DNA of 64,000 bases from Bacilliculturomica massiliensis (GTDB taxonomy: Bacteria > Bacillota > Clostridia > Peptostreptococcales > Anaerovoracaceae): the NCBI RefSeq assembly GCF_900605495.1, contig NZ_LR027603.1:1-64000 (forward strand), given 5' to 3'. Below the pieces are notes generated by a model. The model was not told the origin of the DNA. It searched no databases and saw only the letters and a program-made list of their open reading frames with translations. Positions 14,533-23,260 of the stretch are shown here, one piece after another (the first letter of the stretch is position 1; each line of letters opens with the position of its first letter). The position numbers and the translations under genes are program-made.

Positions 14533-15702
14533 TTATTTTACATCGGCAGCTTTTACGATAATAGCTACATCTGCGGCCTGATTTTTATCATCAGTCAGAT
14601 CAAATGCCCGAATCTTACATCCTTTTTCCACATCTCTGAGCGTTCCGGGAATATAAGATATAAGCGTGCCTGCCTGATCATATTCAGCCACATAAAAAAT
14701 GGTGGAGTCCATGACAGAAAAATCGCCCAGCTGCGTGGCTACCGATGTTTTATCACGTGCCGTTACTGATGTGAAGGTATTCGGAGTCAACTCTTTAAAA
14801 TACTTTGCTCCTAATGCGGTGCCGTCGGTGGATATGCCTTTGACGATACCGTCGCTCAATTTAAGGCAGTACAGATTTCCTGCTTCACCTAAATATATAT
14901 CCTTTTTAGGGATAGAGACTATGCTGTCCGTAGGCAGCTCGTAGATCCGATCACCCATGAGAAACTTCACGCTCGATCTTGAGGAGTCAAGGATCATTCC
15001 ATAATTTCTGGTTGAAGAATTTGTTAATTTACCATTATCTACTGCGCCATCGGTGGTCATAACCATTGTCGCGTTCCGGTTCTTATTCGCCACTTCTATT
15101 TTATCTGCTACGACTGCAGTCATCAGTGCAACGTCGCCTCTAGTCGCAGAAACATTTCCGTCTTTTATGAGAGTTACATCATTAAAGATCATCAGTTCTT
15201 TTGCCTTATTTACATAATTATCAGGCCAAGATCCACTCAGATCCTTCGCTTTATAACCTACAGCGTTAACCAGCATCGCGGCCATCTCGTTGTAGGATAC
15301 CTGGCCGGCAGGGTCGAAGCGATCATTGCCTACGCCGCTGACAACGCCTTTATCTACAGCATAGTTCACGTATTTCTCTGCCCATTCGTATCCGTCCATG
15401 TCGCTGAACGTATTTTTGTTTTGACTCGTATATAAATCTGCCCCCAGCGGATTCATGGCCTTCACGACTATCGCGCAGGCTTCTGCCCGTTCCATCGAGG
15501 CATTCGGGCGGAACGTGCTGTCTGCGTAACCAGATAATACATCTTTCTCCATCAGCATCCGAACGGACGCTTCATATACAGTCCCCTTAACATCGGAAGG
15601 CACTTGAGATGTATCCTCAGGATCTGTTTCCGCAGCATAAACGGACAAACTTCCCATGAGAAGCATCAAAAGAACCAATACAAACGATATTGTCTTTTTC
15701 AT
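14533..15702 (-). CDS. Small SLH-domain surface protein (389 aa)
   Basis: The signal peptide MKKTISFVLVLLMLLMGSLS is followed by three SLH repeats at about residues 40-200 (GYADSTFRPNASMERAEA; GVGNDRFDPAGQVSYNEMA). The C-terminal domain of about 180 residues ends with a module containing IRAFDLTDDKNQAADVAIIV. The same architecture and closing module occur in the protein at 10310-11527, and their promoters match too, so these are recent paralogues. This one has no TolC-like partner behind it. It presumably binds the cell wall through its SLH repeats; the function of the C-terminal domain is unknown. Confidence 0.88.
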   Translation of the reverse strand: MKKTISFVLVLLMLLMGSLSVYAAETDPEDTSQVPSDVKGTVYEASVRMLMEKDVLSGYADSTFRPNASMERAEACAIVVKAMNPLGADLYTSQNKNTFSDMDGYEWAEKYVNYAVDKGVVSGVGNDRFDPAGQVSYNEMAAMLVNAVGYKAKDLSGSWPDNYVNKAKELMIFNDVTLIKDGNVSATRGDVALMTAVVADKIEVANKNRNATMVMTTDGAVDNGKLTNSSTRNYGMILDSSRSSVKFLMGDRIYELPTDSIVSIPKKDIYLGEAGNLYCLKLSDGIVKGISTDGTALGAKYFKELTPNTFTSVTARDKTSVATQLGDFSVMDSTIFYVAEYDQAGTLISYIPGTLRDVEKGCKIRAFDLTDDKNQAADVAIIVKAADVK

Positions 15703-15746
15703 TGGTGATTTCCCCTTTCATTATTTAAAATAATATGCTCAATTTG

Positions 15747-15775
15747 ATTATATAGTGGATTTTCATCAAATTCAA
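15747..15775 (-). promoter_or_regulatory. Promoter of the SLH gene at 14533-15702
   Basis: On the minus strand TTGAAT, a 17-bp spacer and TATAAT. It is almost the same element as at 11582-11610, which points to shared control. Confidence 0.75.
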
Positions 15776-15850
15776 CAAAGGAATCCGGACGGCAGCATAT
15801 TTAAAGAGATTGTAATACTGCATGGTCCGAAGTTCGAATTGGATACAAAT

Positions 15851-15883
15851 ATACCGTCAATGCCTGCAGGCAATCGACGGTAT
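15851..15883. terminator. Hairpin downstream of the DUF436 gene
   Basis: ATACCGTC (15851-15858) pairs with GACGGTAT (15876-15883), with an inner GCCTGCAGGC palindrome. No clear T tract follows, so termination is uncertain. Confidence 0.4.
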
Positions 15884-15919
15884 AGTGCTATGGCTAGTAA
15901 CAGGCAAATAAATCGATCG

Positions 15920-16474
15920 CTATTTTAAACTTTCATCATAATGAGCCCGCTCGCCGCCGATAAACTTTGGACGTACTCTTGCACAAACCAGGTTCGCCTC
16001 CCCGATCCTTTTGATGCTCAACCGTACCGGAACAGCAACCTTTGCCATATGCATTCCGATCAACGTGTCGCCTATGTCCATTCCGGCTTTCGCACAGTGG
16101 AGTTCCTCCACCGCTACAGGATGATCGAAGACCGCGTAAGCAGCAGTAGAAAACGAACCGCCGGCCTTTTTCTGCGGAACCACGTTGACCATCTCCAGCC
16201 CATAGGCCCTTGCAGCTTCCTTCTCGACGATCAACGCCCGGTTTAAATGTTCACAGCACTGTGTAGCCAAAAAGATATTCTTCTCTTTTGCCACTCCATA
16301 AATTCCGGAAAACACAGCGCCTGCAATCTCCTCATTCGAATCGGAGCCGATTTTATGACCACCGATTTCGCTGGAGGAGCAGCCCACCACCATCAGATCT
16401 CCCGGCTCCAACTTTGCTATTTCAATCAATTCCCTGGCTGCCGCCTCAGCGGTCTTTTTTAATTCATCAAACAT
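15920..16474 (-). CDS. TIGR01440/DUF436 family protein (YwlG-like)
   Basis: The 184-residue protein matches the UPF0340/YwlG family in length and landmarks: VVGCSSSEIGGHKIGS near residues 29-44, ATQCCEHLNRALIVE in the middle and the late GDTLIGMHM...VPVR segment. The family has a conserved fold but no established reaction. The start ATG is preceded by GGGAGGG with a 7-nt spacer. It is transcribed on its own between SLH genes and the recombinase. As a housekeeping-type gene it does not obviously belong to the surface locus. Confidence 0.85.
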   Translation of the reverse strand: MFDELKKTAEAAARELIEIAKLEPGDLMVVGCSSSEIGGHKIGSDSNEEIAGAVFSGIYGVAKEKNIFLATQCCEHLNRALIVEKEAARAYGLEMVNVVPQKKAGGSFSTAAYAVFDHPVAVEELHCAKAGMDIGDTLIGMHMAKVAVPVRLSIKRIGEANLVCARVRPKFIGGERAHYDESLK

Positions 16475-16674
16475 GGTAAATCCCTCCCTTTTTTATTATA
16501 ACACTTATGGTTCTGAAAACAAGACATCCAGTATTGCAATCTAAATTTCTCCTATGAGAGTATAATCTGAAGATCATGTGGAATTTCTATTTGTGTATTC
16601 CTATACGTATTCACGTTCTTGAGATAGGATAGAAGGAGACATTATTTATCATACAGTAAAGGAAGGTCAAAATT

Positions 16675-17670
16675 ATGAAAAACAACGAAACAAACCAACT
16701 CTTAACTTTCCCGTTGGACATTGCGAAAGACGATCCCCTGACTGACCAGATGGCAGCTTATCTTGAATACTGCCGACACAGCAAACGGCTGGCCGCCGCA
16801 TCGATGAAAGCTTACTGCATCGACATGGCACAATTTTTAAAATTTATTCGAAATGAGTACCCAGAAATTTCCGATGCGGCAAATATCAATCGTTCACTTT
16901 TGCAGCACTATATATCTATCATGAACGATTCTTATCGTGTAAAATCTGTAAAAAGAAAAATCGCTTGTTTAAAGGGTTTTTTATCTTATCTTGAATCAGA
17001 AGGACAAATAGATAATAATCCTTTCTTAAAACTCCATTTACGCATGCGTATGCCGGTTACTCTGCCCACGGTCATGTCCCTCCGGGAGGTAAAAAAAATA
17101 CTTGCTGCGGTCTACAGTGAAACTCATCCTGCGTCTGAACTGCTCCACTTAAGAGATATCGCCGTGTTGGAAATGTTCTTCGCTACAGGGCTGCGCGTAC
17201 ATGAATTGTGCAATCTGAAATATAATGATCTGAACCTGAGACAATCGTCGATTCGGGTCATCGGTAAGGGAAATAAGGAACGGTATATTTATATTACAAA
17301 TAAAGAAGTACTGGAGGCGTTAAATCGGTATTGCAAAGTTTTAAAAAAAATGAAATTCTACAGTGATTATATTTTTTTAAATAAAAACGGGATCCCACTC
17401 TCCACTCAGGCAGCGCGCAATATCGTAACTAAATATACCCGGCTGGCAGGCATCAAGCGAAACATCACCCCACATGCCTTTCGTCATACCTTTGCCACCC
17501 TTTTATTGGAGGAAGGCGTCGATATAAAATATATTCAGGAATTTCTCGGACACAGTTCCATATCCACCACACAAATTTATCTTCACGTGTCAGCCAGCAG
17601 CTGCCGGCATATTATCAACAAAAAGCATCCTCGGGAAAAGCTTTCATTTTGCAATACGTTGACTTTCTAA
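16675..17670 (+). CDS. Tyrosine recombinase (phage-integrase/XerC-D type)
   Basis: The 331-residue protein has an N-terminal SAM-like core-binding domain (about 20-115) and a C-terminal catalytic domain. All catalytic residues are visible: Arg174 (TGLRVHEL), Lys198 (GKGNKER), His267 and Arg270 (HAFRH), His293 (LGHSS) and Tyr302 (YLHV). The ribosome binding site is AAGGAAGG. It lies alone, facing an S-layer gene, inside a locus holding four copies of a conserved S-layer 5' block on both strands. The chromosomal dimer-resolving Xer proteins usually sit in other contexts and are about 300 residues long. A role in switching or shuffling S-layer DNA is inferred from position, as with invertases such as RecV of Clostridioides difficile. 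A leftover of a mobile element is the main alternative. Confidence 0.92.
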   Translation: MKNNETNQLLTFPLDIAKDDPLTDQMAAYLEYCRHSKRLAAASMKAYCIDMAQFLKFIRNEYPEISDAANINRSLLQHYISIMNDSYRVKSVKRKIACLKGFLSYLESEGQIDNNPFLKLHLRMRMPVTLPTVMSLREVKKILAAVYSETHPASELLHLRDIAVLEMFFATGLRVHELCNLKYNDLNLRQSSIRVIGKGNKERYIYITNKEVLEALNRYCKVLKKMKFYSDYIFLNKNGIPLSTQAARNIVTKYTRLAGIKRNITPHAFRHTFATLLLEEGVDIKYIQEFLGHSSISTTQIYLHVSASSCRHIINKKHPREKLSFCNTLTF

Positions 17671-17742
17671 ATGCCTGTTTCTTTCGGATGCTTAAAGTTG
17701 GAGTAGCCTGCTTTGCTTTACAGATGACTTAAAGACATAGCA

Positions 17743-17779
17743 AAAGCCCGCCGCCGAAAAATATCCGGCGGCGGGCTTT
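17743..17779. terminator. Bidirectional terminator after the recombinase
   Basis: AAAGCCCGCCGCCG (17743-17756) pairs with CGGCGGCGGGCTTT (17766-17779). It separates the recombinase (+) from the S-layer gene ending at 17861 (-). Confidence 0.85.
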
Positions 17780-17860
17780 CTTAAATCAAGACTCGCTCAA
17801 TTCCATCTGATCCTCAGGGGTTCATCCCAAAGCAGATCGTATTGATCATCGTTTTGATTT

Positions 17861-20842
17861 TTATACTGCGTTTGTGAGACGCTTTACAGTAACCTGAACA
17901 GTAGTTCCATTGTCCAGCTTAACGTTCACTTTTCCTGTAGAACCCTCATCGGGGCAAATCGCCTTAACCGCAGCTGCAGACATAATTTTGAAGGTCGTTC
18001 CGTCATACGTGTAGTCAGTTCCTACCTTCAGTTCCATTCCGGAAACAGTCTTCACAGAGTCGATTCCGGTTGCATTGCCTAAGCTCAGCGCGACACCAGT
18101 TGTGTTAGCAACATCTGACGCTCCTGAATTCAACTGTACCTCAGCACTGGTAGACGGAGTCGGAGTCGGAGCCGGGGTGGATCCGTTAGCAAACTTTTTG
18201 TCAATAAGGATAATGTCATAGATACCATCCTCATCGATTACGTCGTAGAACGTGATAGTGGTAGTAGCGCTCAAGGATCTCAGATCACTCGTGTTGCCGA
18301 TCTGCCATTCATCGTCCACTCTGTCGTATACGTATACGACCGCATCTCTGTCGATCGTCAGCGACTCTTTGGTAGTTGTTGTTTCTGTTACGGAATCAGA
18401 TTTATTGTAGAACTTGTTCGTAATAGAACCCTTGGTGGCAGTGAATGTACGATTGTTCATTGCTACGTCTTTGATATTGTTTTCATCTACAGTGATCGTT
18501 GCAACGTTTACTTTATCTTTTCCATTGTTCCAGGAATCGAACTGTTTGATGTCTCCGGAAGCATCGAATTTCACTCTGTACAGCTCACTGTCGTGATCGG
18601 TGCTTACGTCATACTTAGCCGTTCCACCGGAACCGTTAGAATCCGTACCATTGTAAGTTACTTCCTTGCCGTCGATCAGCATATTGTAGTAAGCACCGGC
18701 ATCGCTGTTGTTCTTACCCTTGCTGTTTACAACACCAAAGATGTCGTTGGAGCTGGTAGCGTTATCCATCAGCATCGTTACGATCTTCTTCTTATTGGTA
18801 TCGTAGACGTAGTAAGCATCTACATCTTCGGAATCCAGAGCGTTCTCATACTTCGCAATGCTGTAGTCGTCAGCCTTGTCACTCATATTGCCGCCGACAC
18901 CGAAGTTCTCATCCTCATAATTGAAGAGAACTGCGTCTGTTGCCAGCTGTTTGCCGTCAAAGTAACCCTTTGCAGTGATGTCCGCGGTGGCTCTTCCGGC
19001 AATGATGTCTTTCGCAGTGATGATGTCATTGCCATCACCCTTGGTCACGATAACGCTCAGGTCATCGATAACGCCGCTCTTGTTTACATTGTACTTGACA
19101 ATTGCACCGGTGGTAACGATATTTTTCTTCCATACTCCATCGGTAATTGCACCCTTGGTAATATCATCTTTGTCTACAGAGAAGATCTTGCTGGATCCAT
19201 CTGCGAGGAGCAGCTTCAGCTGAGCATCTCCGGTTACTCTGTCGGTGGTGTCGTCTTCGATTCTCAGCACGACAGCGTAGTTGGAGTCGCCGGCCGCGTC
19301 GCAGTCATAGATGTATCCATAAGCATCCATGGTCAGTACTACGTCGTCGCCCGCTTCGATCTCATTCGGTGTAACTTCACCGGGAGCGCCGTTGCCTTTA
19401 AGTTCTTCCTTCGCGAACTTATAGACATTTCCATCAACGGTTACTTTCGTTCCGCTACTATTTACCTTCGCCACTTCGCCGCTGATCCGCTCAACCGGAC
19501 CTACCGCAACTCTGGCAATTTTGCTGTCGTTGTTTTTGTAAACATACGCAGCCATGTCAGCCTTGATATCATCCAGAGAATTTACACCAACCAGCTCAAA
19601 GCTGTCCAGATCGATGTCATCATTGTTATCTTCATCGAAGTCAACACCCAGCAGCTTGTGGTTCTTGGTGATGTCGTTCAGATCATCTGCTTCCAGTAAA
19701 TCATAGTTGCTTACCTGCCAGTACAGTACGGAATGTACTTCATTGATTTTCTTTCCGCTCAGATCCACTGCCAGTGTGAAGTTTACCTCTTCATTGCGAG
19801 CGCTCAGATCATCGCTGGCGATCTTCTCCAACTTGGCCAGGGAGATATTATCTCCATTCTGGAAGTATTCCGCGGTCTTTGTCAGATCGTCGATCGCATC
19901 CTTCTTCAGAGTGTATTCGGTTCCATCTGCCAGGGATAAAACATCATCCTTGATGGTGCCAGATACGAAGGTGGAGAAGCTTTCCTTAATCGCCAGAACA
20001 TCGCCATCGCTGTTTACATAAGCGCTGACAGCGGCGCCCTTGTACGGAGTCAGGTTGATGATGCTGTCTTCGTCACCAGATACGATGAACGCGTCTTCAT
20101 CAATGTCTTCTCTCCATGCGGCCACACCCTTCAGGTTGCTGCTGGACGCAATCTCAGCGCCCAAACGGTCCAGCATGGTGTCATACTTCTTAACCTGAGT
20201 AGCGTTTCCGTCACCCTTCTTCCACTCGATTACGGTAGCGTTAAAGTTTCCATCCTTGTCGACCTTACCGATGGCCTGGTCCAGAGTCTGATACAGCATG
20301 ATCGCTACATCGCCTCTGTTGGCGCCGGCAGTTCCGGTCTGGATTCCATCCAGGATGCCCAGAACCTTCGCTCTGGAAACGAAGCTGGCGGGATAGGTTC
20401 CAACCAACGATTCATCCGTGTAGCCCAGAGCTTTGATCAGCATGGTGGTCGCTTCGTCGTAGGTTACGGTCGCGTCGGGATCGAATACGGTCTCGCTTCT
20501 GCCGCTGATGATGCCCAGCGTGTTGGCGTAAGCGATATATCCCTTCGCCCAGTGTGTTTTGCTGTCCGCAAACTTCGGCACAGCATCGGTCTCTTTCAGT
20601 CCCAGAGCCTTGATGATCAGAGACGCCATCTCCGCTCTCGTTACTGTCTGCTCCGGTTTGTAGGTCCCGTCTTCATATCCGGAAACTACGTCCAGGTTAG
20701 CCAGAACACGAACGGCATCTTCACATTTTTGGCCATCAATGTCGCTCAAGCTTGTGTCGCTCGGCGTGGTGGCCGCGAAAGCCATTCCGAAGCTTCCCAG
20801 AACCAGAGACAGTACCAGCACAAATGAAAGTACTTTTCTCAT
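17861..20842 (-). CDS. S-layer protein with three SLH repeats (993 aa)
   Basis: This is the third full member of the near-identical set. The signal peptide and three SLH repeats (to about residue 193) are almost the same as in the proteins at 2271-5381 and 5817-8789. From about residue 228 on, the sequence diverges (an insert EIASSSNLKGVAAWRE; many different loops) while backbone landmarks persist (LDAYGYI replaced by MDAYGYIYDCD; WQIGNTSDLRSL). A PTPTPS linker leads to a distinct C-terminal domain of about 85 residues. The start is fixed by AGGAGGAATTTCAAA and the shared leader. The neighbour across the terminator is the tyrosine recombinase. Confidence 0.93.
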   Translation of the reverse strand: MRKVLSFVLVLSLVLGSFGMAFAATTPSDTSLSDIDGQKCEDAVRVLANLDVVSGYEDGTYKPEQTVTRAEMASLIIKALGLKETDAVPKFADSKTHWAKGYIAYANTLGIISGRSETVFDPDATVTYDEATTMLIKALGYTDESLVGTYPASFVSRAKVLGILDGIQTGTAGANRGDVAIMLYQTLDQAIGKVDKDGNFNATVIEWKKGDGNATQVKKYDTMLDRLGAEIASSSNLKGVAAWREDIDEDAFIVSGDEDSIINLTPYKGAAVSAYVNSDGDVLAIKESFSTFVSGTIKDDVLSLADGTEYTLKKDAIDDLTKTAEYFQNGDNISLAKLEKIASDDLSARNEEVNFTLAVDLSGKKINEVHSVLYWQVSNYDLLEADDLNDITKNHKLLGVDFDEDNNDDIDLDSFELVGVNSLDDIKADMAAYVYKNNDSKIARVAVGPVERISGEVAKVNSSGTKVTVDGNVYKFAKEELKGNGAPGEVTPNEIEAGDDVVLTMDAYGYIYDCDAAGDSNYAVVLRIEDDTTDRVTGDAQLKLLLADGSSKIFSVDKDDITKGAITDGVWKKNIVTTGAIVKYNVNKSGVIDDLSVIVTKGDGNDIITAKDIIAGRATADITAKGYFDGKQLATDAVLFNYEDENFGVGGNMSDKADDYSIAKYENALDSEDVDAYYVYDTNKKKIVTMLMDNATSSNDIFGVVNSKGKNNSDAGAYYNMLIDGKEVTYNGTDSNGSGGTAKYDVSTDHDSELYRVKFDASGDIKQFDSWNNGKDKVNVATITVDENNIKDVAMNNRTFTATKGSITNKFYNKSDSVTETTTTKESLTIDRDAVVYVYDRVDDEWQIGNTSDLRSLSATTTITFYDVIDEDGIYDIILIDKKFANGSTPAPTPTPSTSAEVQLNSGASDVANTTGVALSLGNATGIDSVKTVSGMELKVGTDYTYDGTTFKIMSAAAVKAICPDEGSTGKVNVKLDNGTTVQVTVKRLTNAV

Positions 20843-20901
20843 TTTGAAATTCCTCCTTTAGAATTCTTCGAAGGGGAGTTTTTCTTGGTTTTCTTGCTCA
20901 A
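20839..20901 (-). CDS. Leader ORF upstream of the S-layer gene at 20842 (20 codons)
   Basis: TTG at 20901 follows GGGGAGG with a 5-nt spacer. The peptide begins MSKKTKKNSPSK and ends KGGISK, and its TGA overlaps the S-layer ATG. Compared with the copy at 2212-2274, the loop-coding part has several substitutions, yet frame and length are kept and Lys codons are conserved or shifted. This is the best hint that the ORF itself is selected. Confidence 0.42.
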   Translation of the reverse strand: MSKKTKKNSPSKNSKGGISK

Positions 20902-20936
20902 ATCATCCTCCCCTTCTGAAGATAATTTGACATTAT
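20843..20936 (-). promoter_or_regulatory. Conserved S-layer 5' leader (copy before the gene starting at 20842)
   Basis: Both strands of the hairpin stem are identical to the other copies. The loop is rewritten (AAGAAAACCAAGAAAAA in place of AAACCAAAACGAATAAA). The outer boundary is again ATAATG. Confidence 0.65.
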
Positions 20937-21492
20937 CTATAGAAATGCGTACAGGTTACCCCATAGCATATTCTATCACAGTGAATTATAACCTTTCGCA
21001 ACTGCGGCAGTCAACCACAAGTTCGAATTGTAATATTACTGTAATAAATTAGATTCATTGCAAAATCAACGAAATTGGGCGATTTCGCAACGACTTAATT
21101 TACAATACCCATTATACCCGAATGAGTTCATTTGTCCATTACAGCCGTGTTACAACTGCGTTAATGGTTCGCGACACGAAGGCAATATGCCTCGTATCAA
21201 CGGATCGCTACCCCGGGTAAGGCCTATCTACTGCACTTCTATGGATTCATCAATTATACCATAACTTCGGCCGCATTTAAACTATAAAGATGGTTAAAAT
21301 ATGAATCTTTTTGTCAAATCGCGCGAATTCCGTTTTTCTTCCTTTATATAATTAAGAGAACTCACTTCTCTTGTTGTCGAATCACGCTTTTTCTGTTATA
21401 CTCATTACTGTTGTTTCAATGCCTGCAGGGCCGGGACAAGCCGTTGCCCAAAGGCATGTCGAGAGAAGAAATTGTACAGAAGAGGTGACAAT
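20937..21492. other. Long intergenic region upstream of S-layer and DUF1846 genes
   Basis: No gene was recognised. At 21136-21156 it carries a 21-bp block that matches CCATTACAGCCGTTTACAAC at 2150-2169 apart from one inserted G. A TATAAT at 21347-21352, without a good -35, is followed by the inverted repeat AAGAGAA/TTCTCTT (21354-21372). These may be the -10 and an operator or hairpin for the DUF1846 gene. Confidence 0.5.
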
Positions 21493-23004
21493 ATGGTCAA
21501 AGGATTTGATGCGGACAAGTATATTGAAGAGCAATCAAAGTACATTCTGGAGCGTATCAGCGCGGGCGCAGGCGAGCGGCTCTATCTGGAGTTCGGCGGC
21601 AAGCTGGTGCACGACAAGCATGCGGCCCGGGTCCTTCCGGGATTCGACCAGAATGCGAAGATCAAGCTCCTTCAGCGAATGAAGGAACACGCGGAGATCA
21701 TTATCTGTGTTTATGCCGGCGATATTACGACGAACAAGACGCGGCAGGATTTCGGCATTACATACGATCTTGAAGTTCTGCGTCTCATTGACACCTTCCG
21801 AAAGTACGAATTATCTATAAACAGCGTGGTGGTCACTCGCTACGAGGATCAGCCTGCGGTCAACATGTTTATCAACAAGCTGGAGCGCCGGGGCGTGAAG
21901 ACGTATAAGCACGGATTCACCAAGGGGTATCCCACCGATGTGGAGACCATCGTCAGCGACGAGGGCTTCGGCGCCAATCCCTACATCGAGGTGAACAAGC
22001 CTCTGGTGGTGGTAAACGGACCCGGGCCGGGCAGCGGCAAGCTGGCCACATGTCTGAATCAGCTTTATCACGAATCGAAACGGGGCAGAAAAGCCCGCTA
22101 TGCCAAATTCGAGACCTTTCCCATCTGGAATCTGCCTGTAAAGCATCCGGTAAATGTGGCTTATGAGGCGGCCACCGTGGATCTTCGGGATGTGAATATG
22201 ATCGATGTTTTTCATCTGGAGGCCTACGGCCAGACGGCGGTCAACTACAATCGGGATCTGGAGATCTTTCCGGTGGTGAAGCGGATCATCGAGAGGATCA
22301 CCGGCGAGGAGGCGGAATACAAGTCTCCCACGGATATGGGCGTCAACCGGGTTGGCTTCTGCATTACCGACGACGAGGCGGTGCGCAGGGCGGCGTGTCA
22401 GGAGATCATCCGGCGCTATCTCATCGCACAGTGCGATTATAAAAAAGGAATTATCAACGAGGACGCTCTGCTGCGGGCCAAACTGCTCATGGACGATCTG
22501 AATCTGAAGGTGGAAGATCGGGCCGTGGTAAAGCCGGCGCTGGATTATGCGGAATACAAGCGGAATCTGGACAGCAAGTATGAAAATATCATCGTCATGG
22601 CCATCGAGCTGCCTGACGGGCAGATCATAACCGGCCGCAGTTCCCGCCGCATGGTGGCAGGCGCGGCCCTGATCCTGAACGCCATCAAAACGCTCAGCGG
22701 TTTCCCGGACAAGATGCTGCTGATCTCCCCCGAGGTACTGGCCACGATCCAGCACCTGAAGACGGAGATCCTTCACAAGGAGAAGTCCACGCTGAACTGC
22801 GAGGAAGTGCTCAGCGCATTGACGATCTCGGCCACCACCAATCCTGCGGCAAAGAGCGCCGTGGAAAAGCTCAAGGAGCTGGCCGGCTGCAAAGCACACT
22901 GTACGGCTATCCTCAGCGACGTTGACGATCAGATCTTCCGGGATCTGAGCATCGACGCCACCAGCGAGCCGGAGTATTCCACGAACAATCTGTATCAGAG
23001 CTGA
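21493..23004 (+). CDS. DUF1846 family protein (503 aa)
   Basis: The start is the ATG at 21493 ([15 protein letters not shown]), preceded by AGAGGTG with 5 nt; a frame from 21472 lacks a site. Length and landmarks fit the UPF0371/DUF1846 family: [21 protein letters not shown] near residues 35-55, [21 protein letters not shown] near 175-195, and [13 protein letters not shown]. The [12 protein letters not shown] segment resembles a phosphate-binding loop. The family is widespread in Firmicutes, has a determined fold and lacks a settled biochemical role. It stands alone at the point where base composition shifts to GC-richer core DNA. Confidence 0.88.
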   Translation: MVKGFDADKYIEEQSKYILERISAGAGERLYLEFGGKLVHDKHAARVLPGFDQNAKIKLLQRMKEHAEIIICVYAGDITTNKTRQDFGITYDLEVLRLIDTFRKYELSINSVVVTRYEDQPAVNMFINKLERRGVKTYKHGFTKGYPTDVETIVSDEGFGANPYIEVNKPLVVVNGPGPGSGKLATCLNQLYHESKRGRKARYAKFETFPIWNLPVKHPVNVAYEAATVDLRDVNMIDVFHLEAYGQTAVNYNRDLEIFPVVKRIIERITGEEAEYKSPTDMGVNRVGFCITDDEAVRRAACQEIIRRYLIAQCDYKKGIINEDALLRAKLLMDDLNLKVEDRAVVKPALDYAEYKRNLDSKYENIIVMAIELPDGQIITGRSSRRMVAGAALILNAIKTLSGFPDKMLLISPEVLATIQHLKTEILHKEKSTLNCEEVLSALTISATTNPAAKSAVEKLKELAGCKAHCTAILSDVDDQIFRDLSIDATSEPEYSTNNLYQS

Positions 23005-23028
23005 CCGCAAGGTCTGCATGAAGCGAGC

Positions 23029-23076
23029 CCCGGCCTTGGGCGCTGCCGAAAGACAGTGCTCCGGGCCGGGTCTTTT
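23029..23076 (+). terminator. Terminator of the DUF1846 gene
   Basis: CCCGGCC (23029-23035) pairs with GGCCGGG (23064-23070), with an inner GCGCTG/CAGTGC stem, followed by TCTTTT. Confidence 0.6.
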
Positions 23077-23260
23077 CAGTCTTGCGTCCGTTTGGGCCGG
23101 GGCCTAAGCCTGGGCAATGAGCCCGAACAATACGCCTGGACAGGGATCTATCTTTGCGCAATTTTTATACCGGTAGAATTATGGTACCTTTCAGCATAGT
23201 TTTTCAGTATAATAAGACTATCCAACTCCGCAGAAGCGCTTAAAGAAAGGACAGAACTCG

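Larger units (their letters stand above)
20158..20936 (-). repeat. S-layer 5' recombination-size block, copy 3
   Basis: Leader plus about 228 codons. It is direct relative to 8099-8885 and inverted relative to 2176-2960. Recombination between direct copies would delete about 12 kb including the recombinase; between inverted copies it would invert about 6 or 18 kb. Confidence 0.8.

Noticed and set aside
15825-15845. AAGTTCGAATTG, also at about 21030, resembling a tRNA T-arm
   Set aside because: No cloverleaf, acceptor stem or anticodon arm can be drawn at either place. It is only a shared 12-mer.
18593-19699. Plus-strand frame of 368 codons opposite the third S-layer gene
   Set aside because: No start signal and no recognisable domain. 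It is explained by the coding strand.
1-20936. Model in which one promoter is switched among silent S-layer cassettes
   Set aside because: All three full genes carry the leader, ribosome binding site and intact start, so none looks like a silent promoterless cassette. Shuffling is kept as the hypothesis instead.
21811-23019. Minus-strand frame of 402 codons opposite the DUF1846 gene
   Set aside because: No ribosome binding site or family match. The plus strand encodes a full-length conserved protein.
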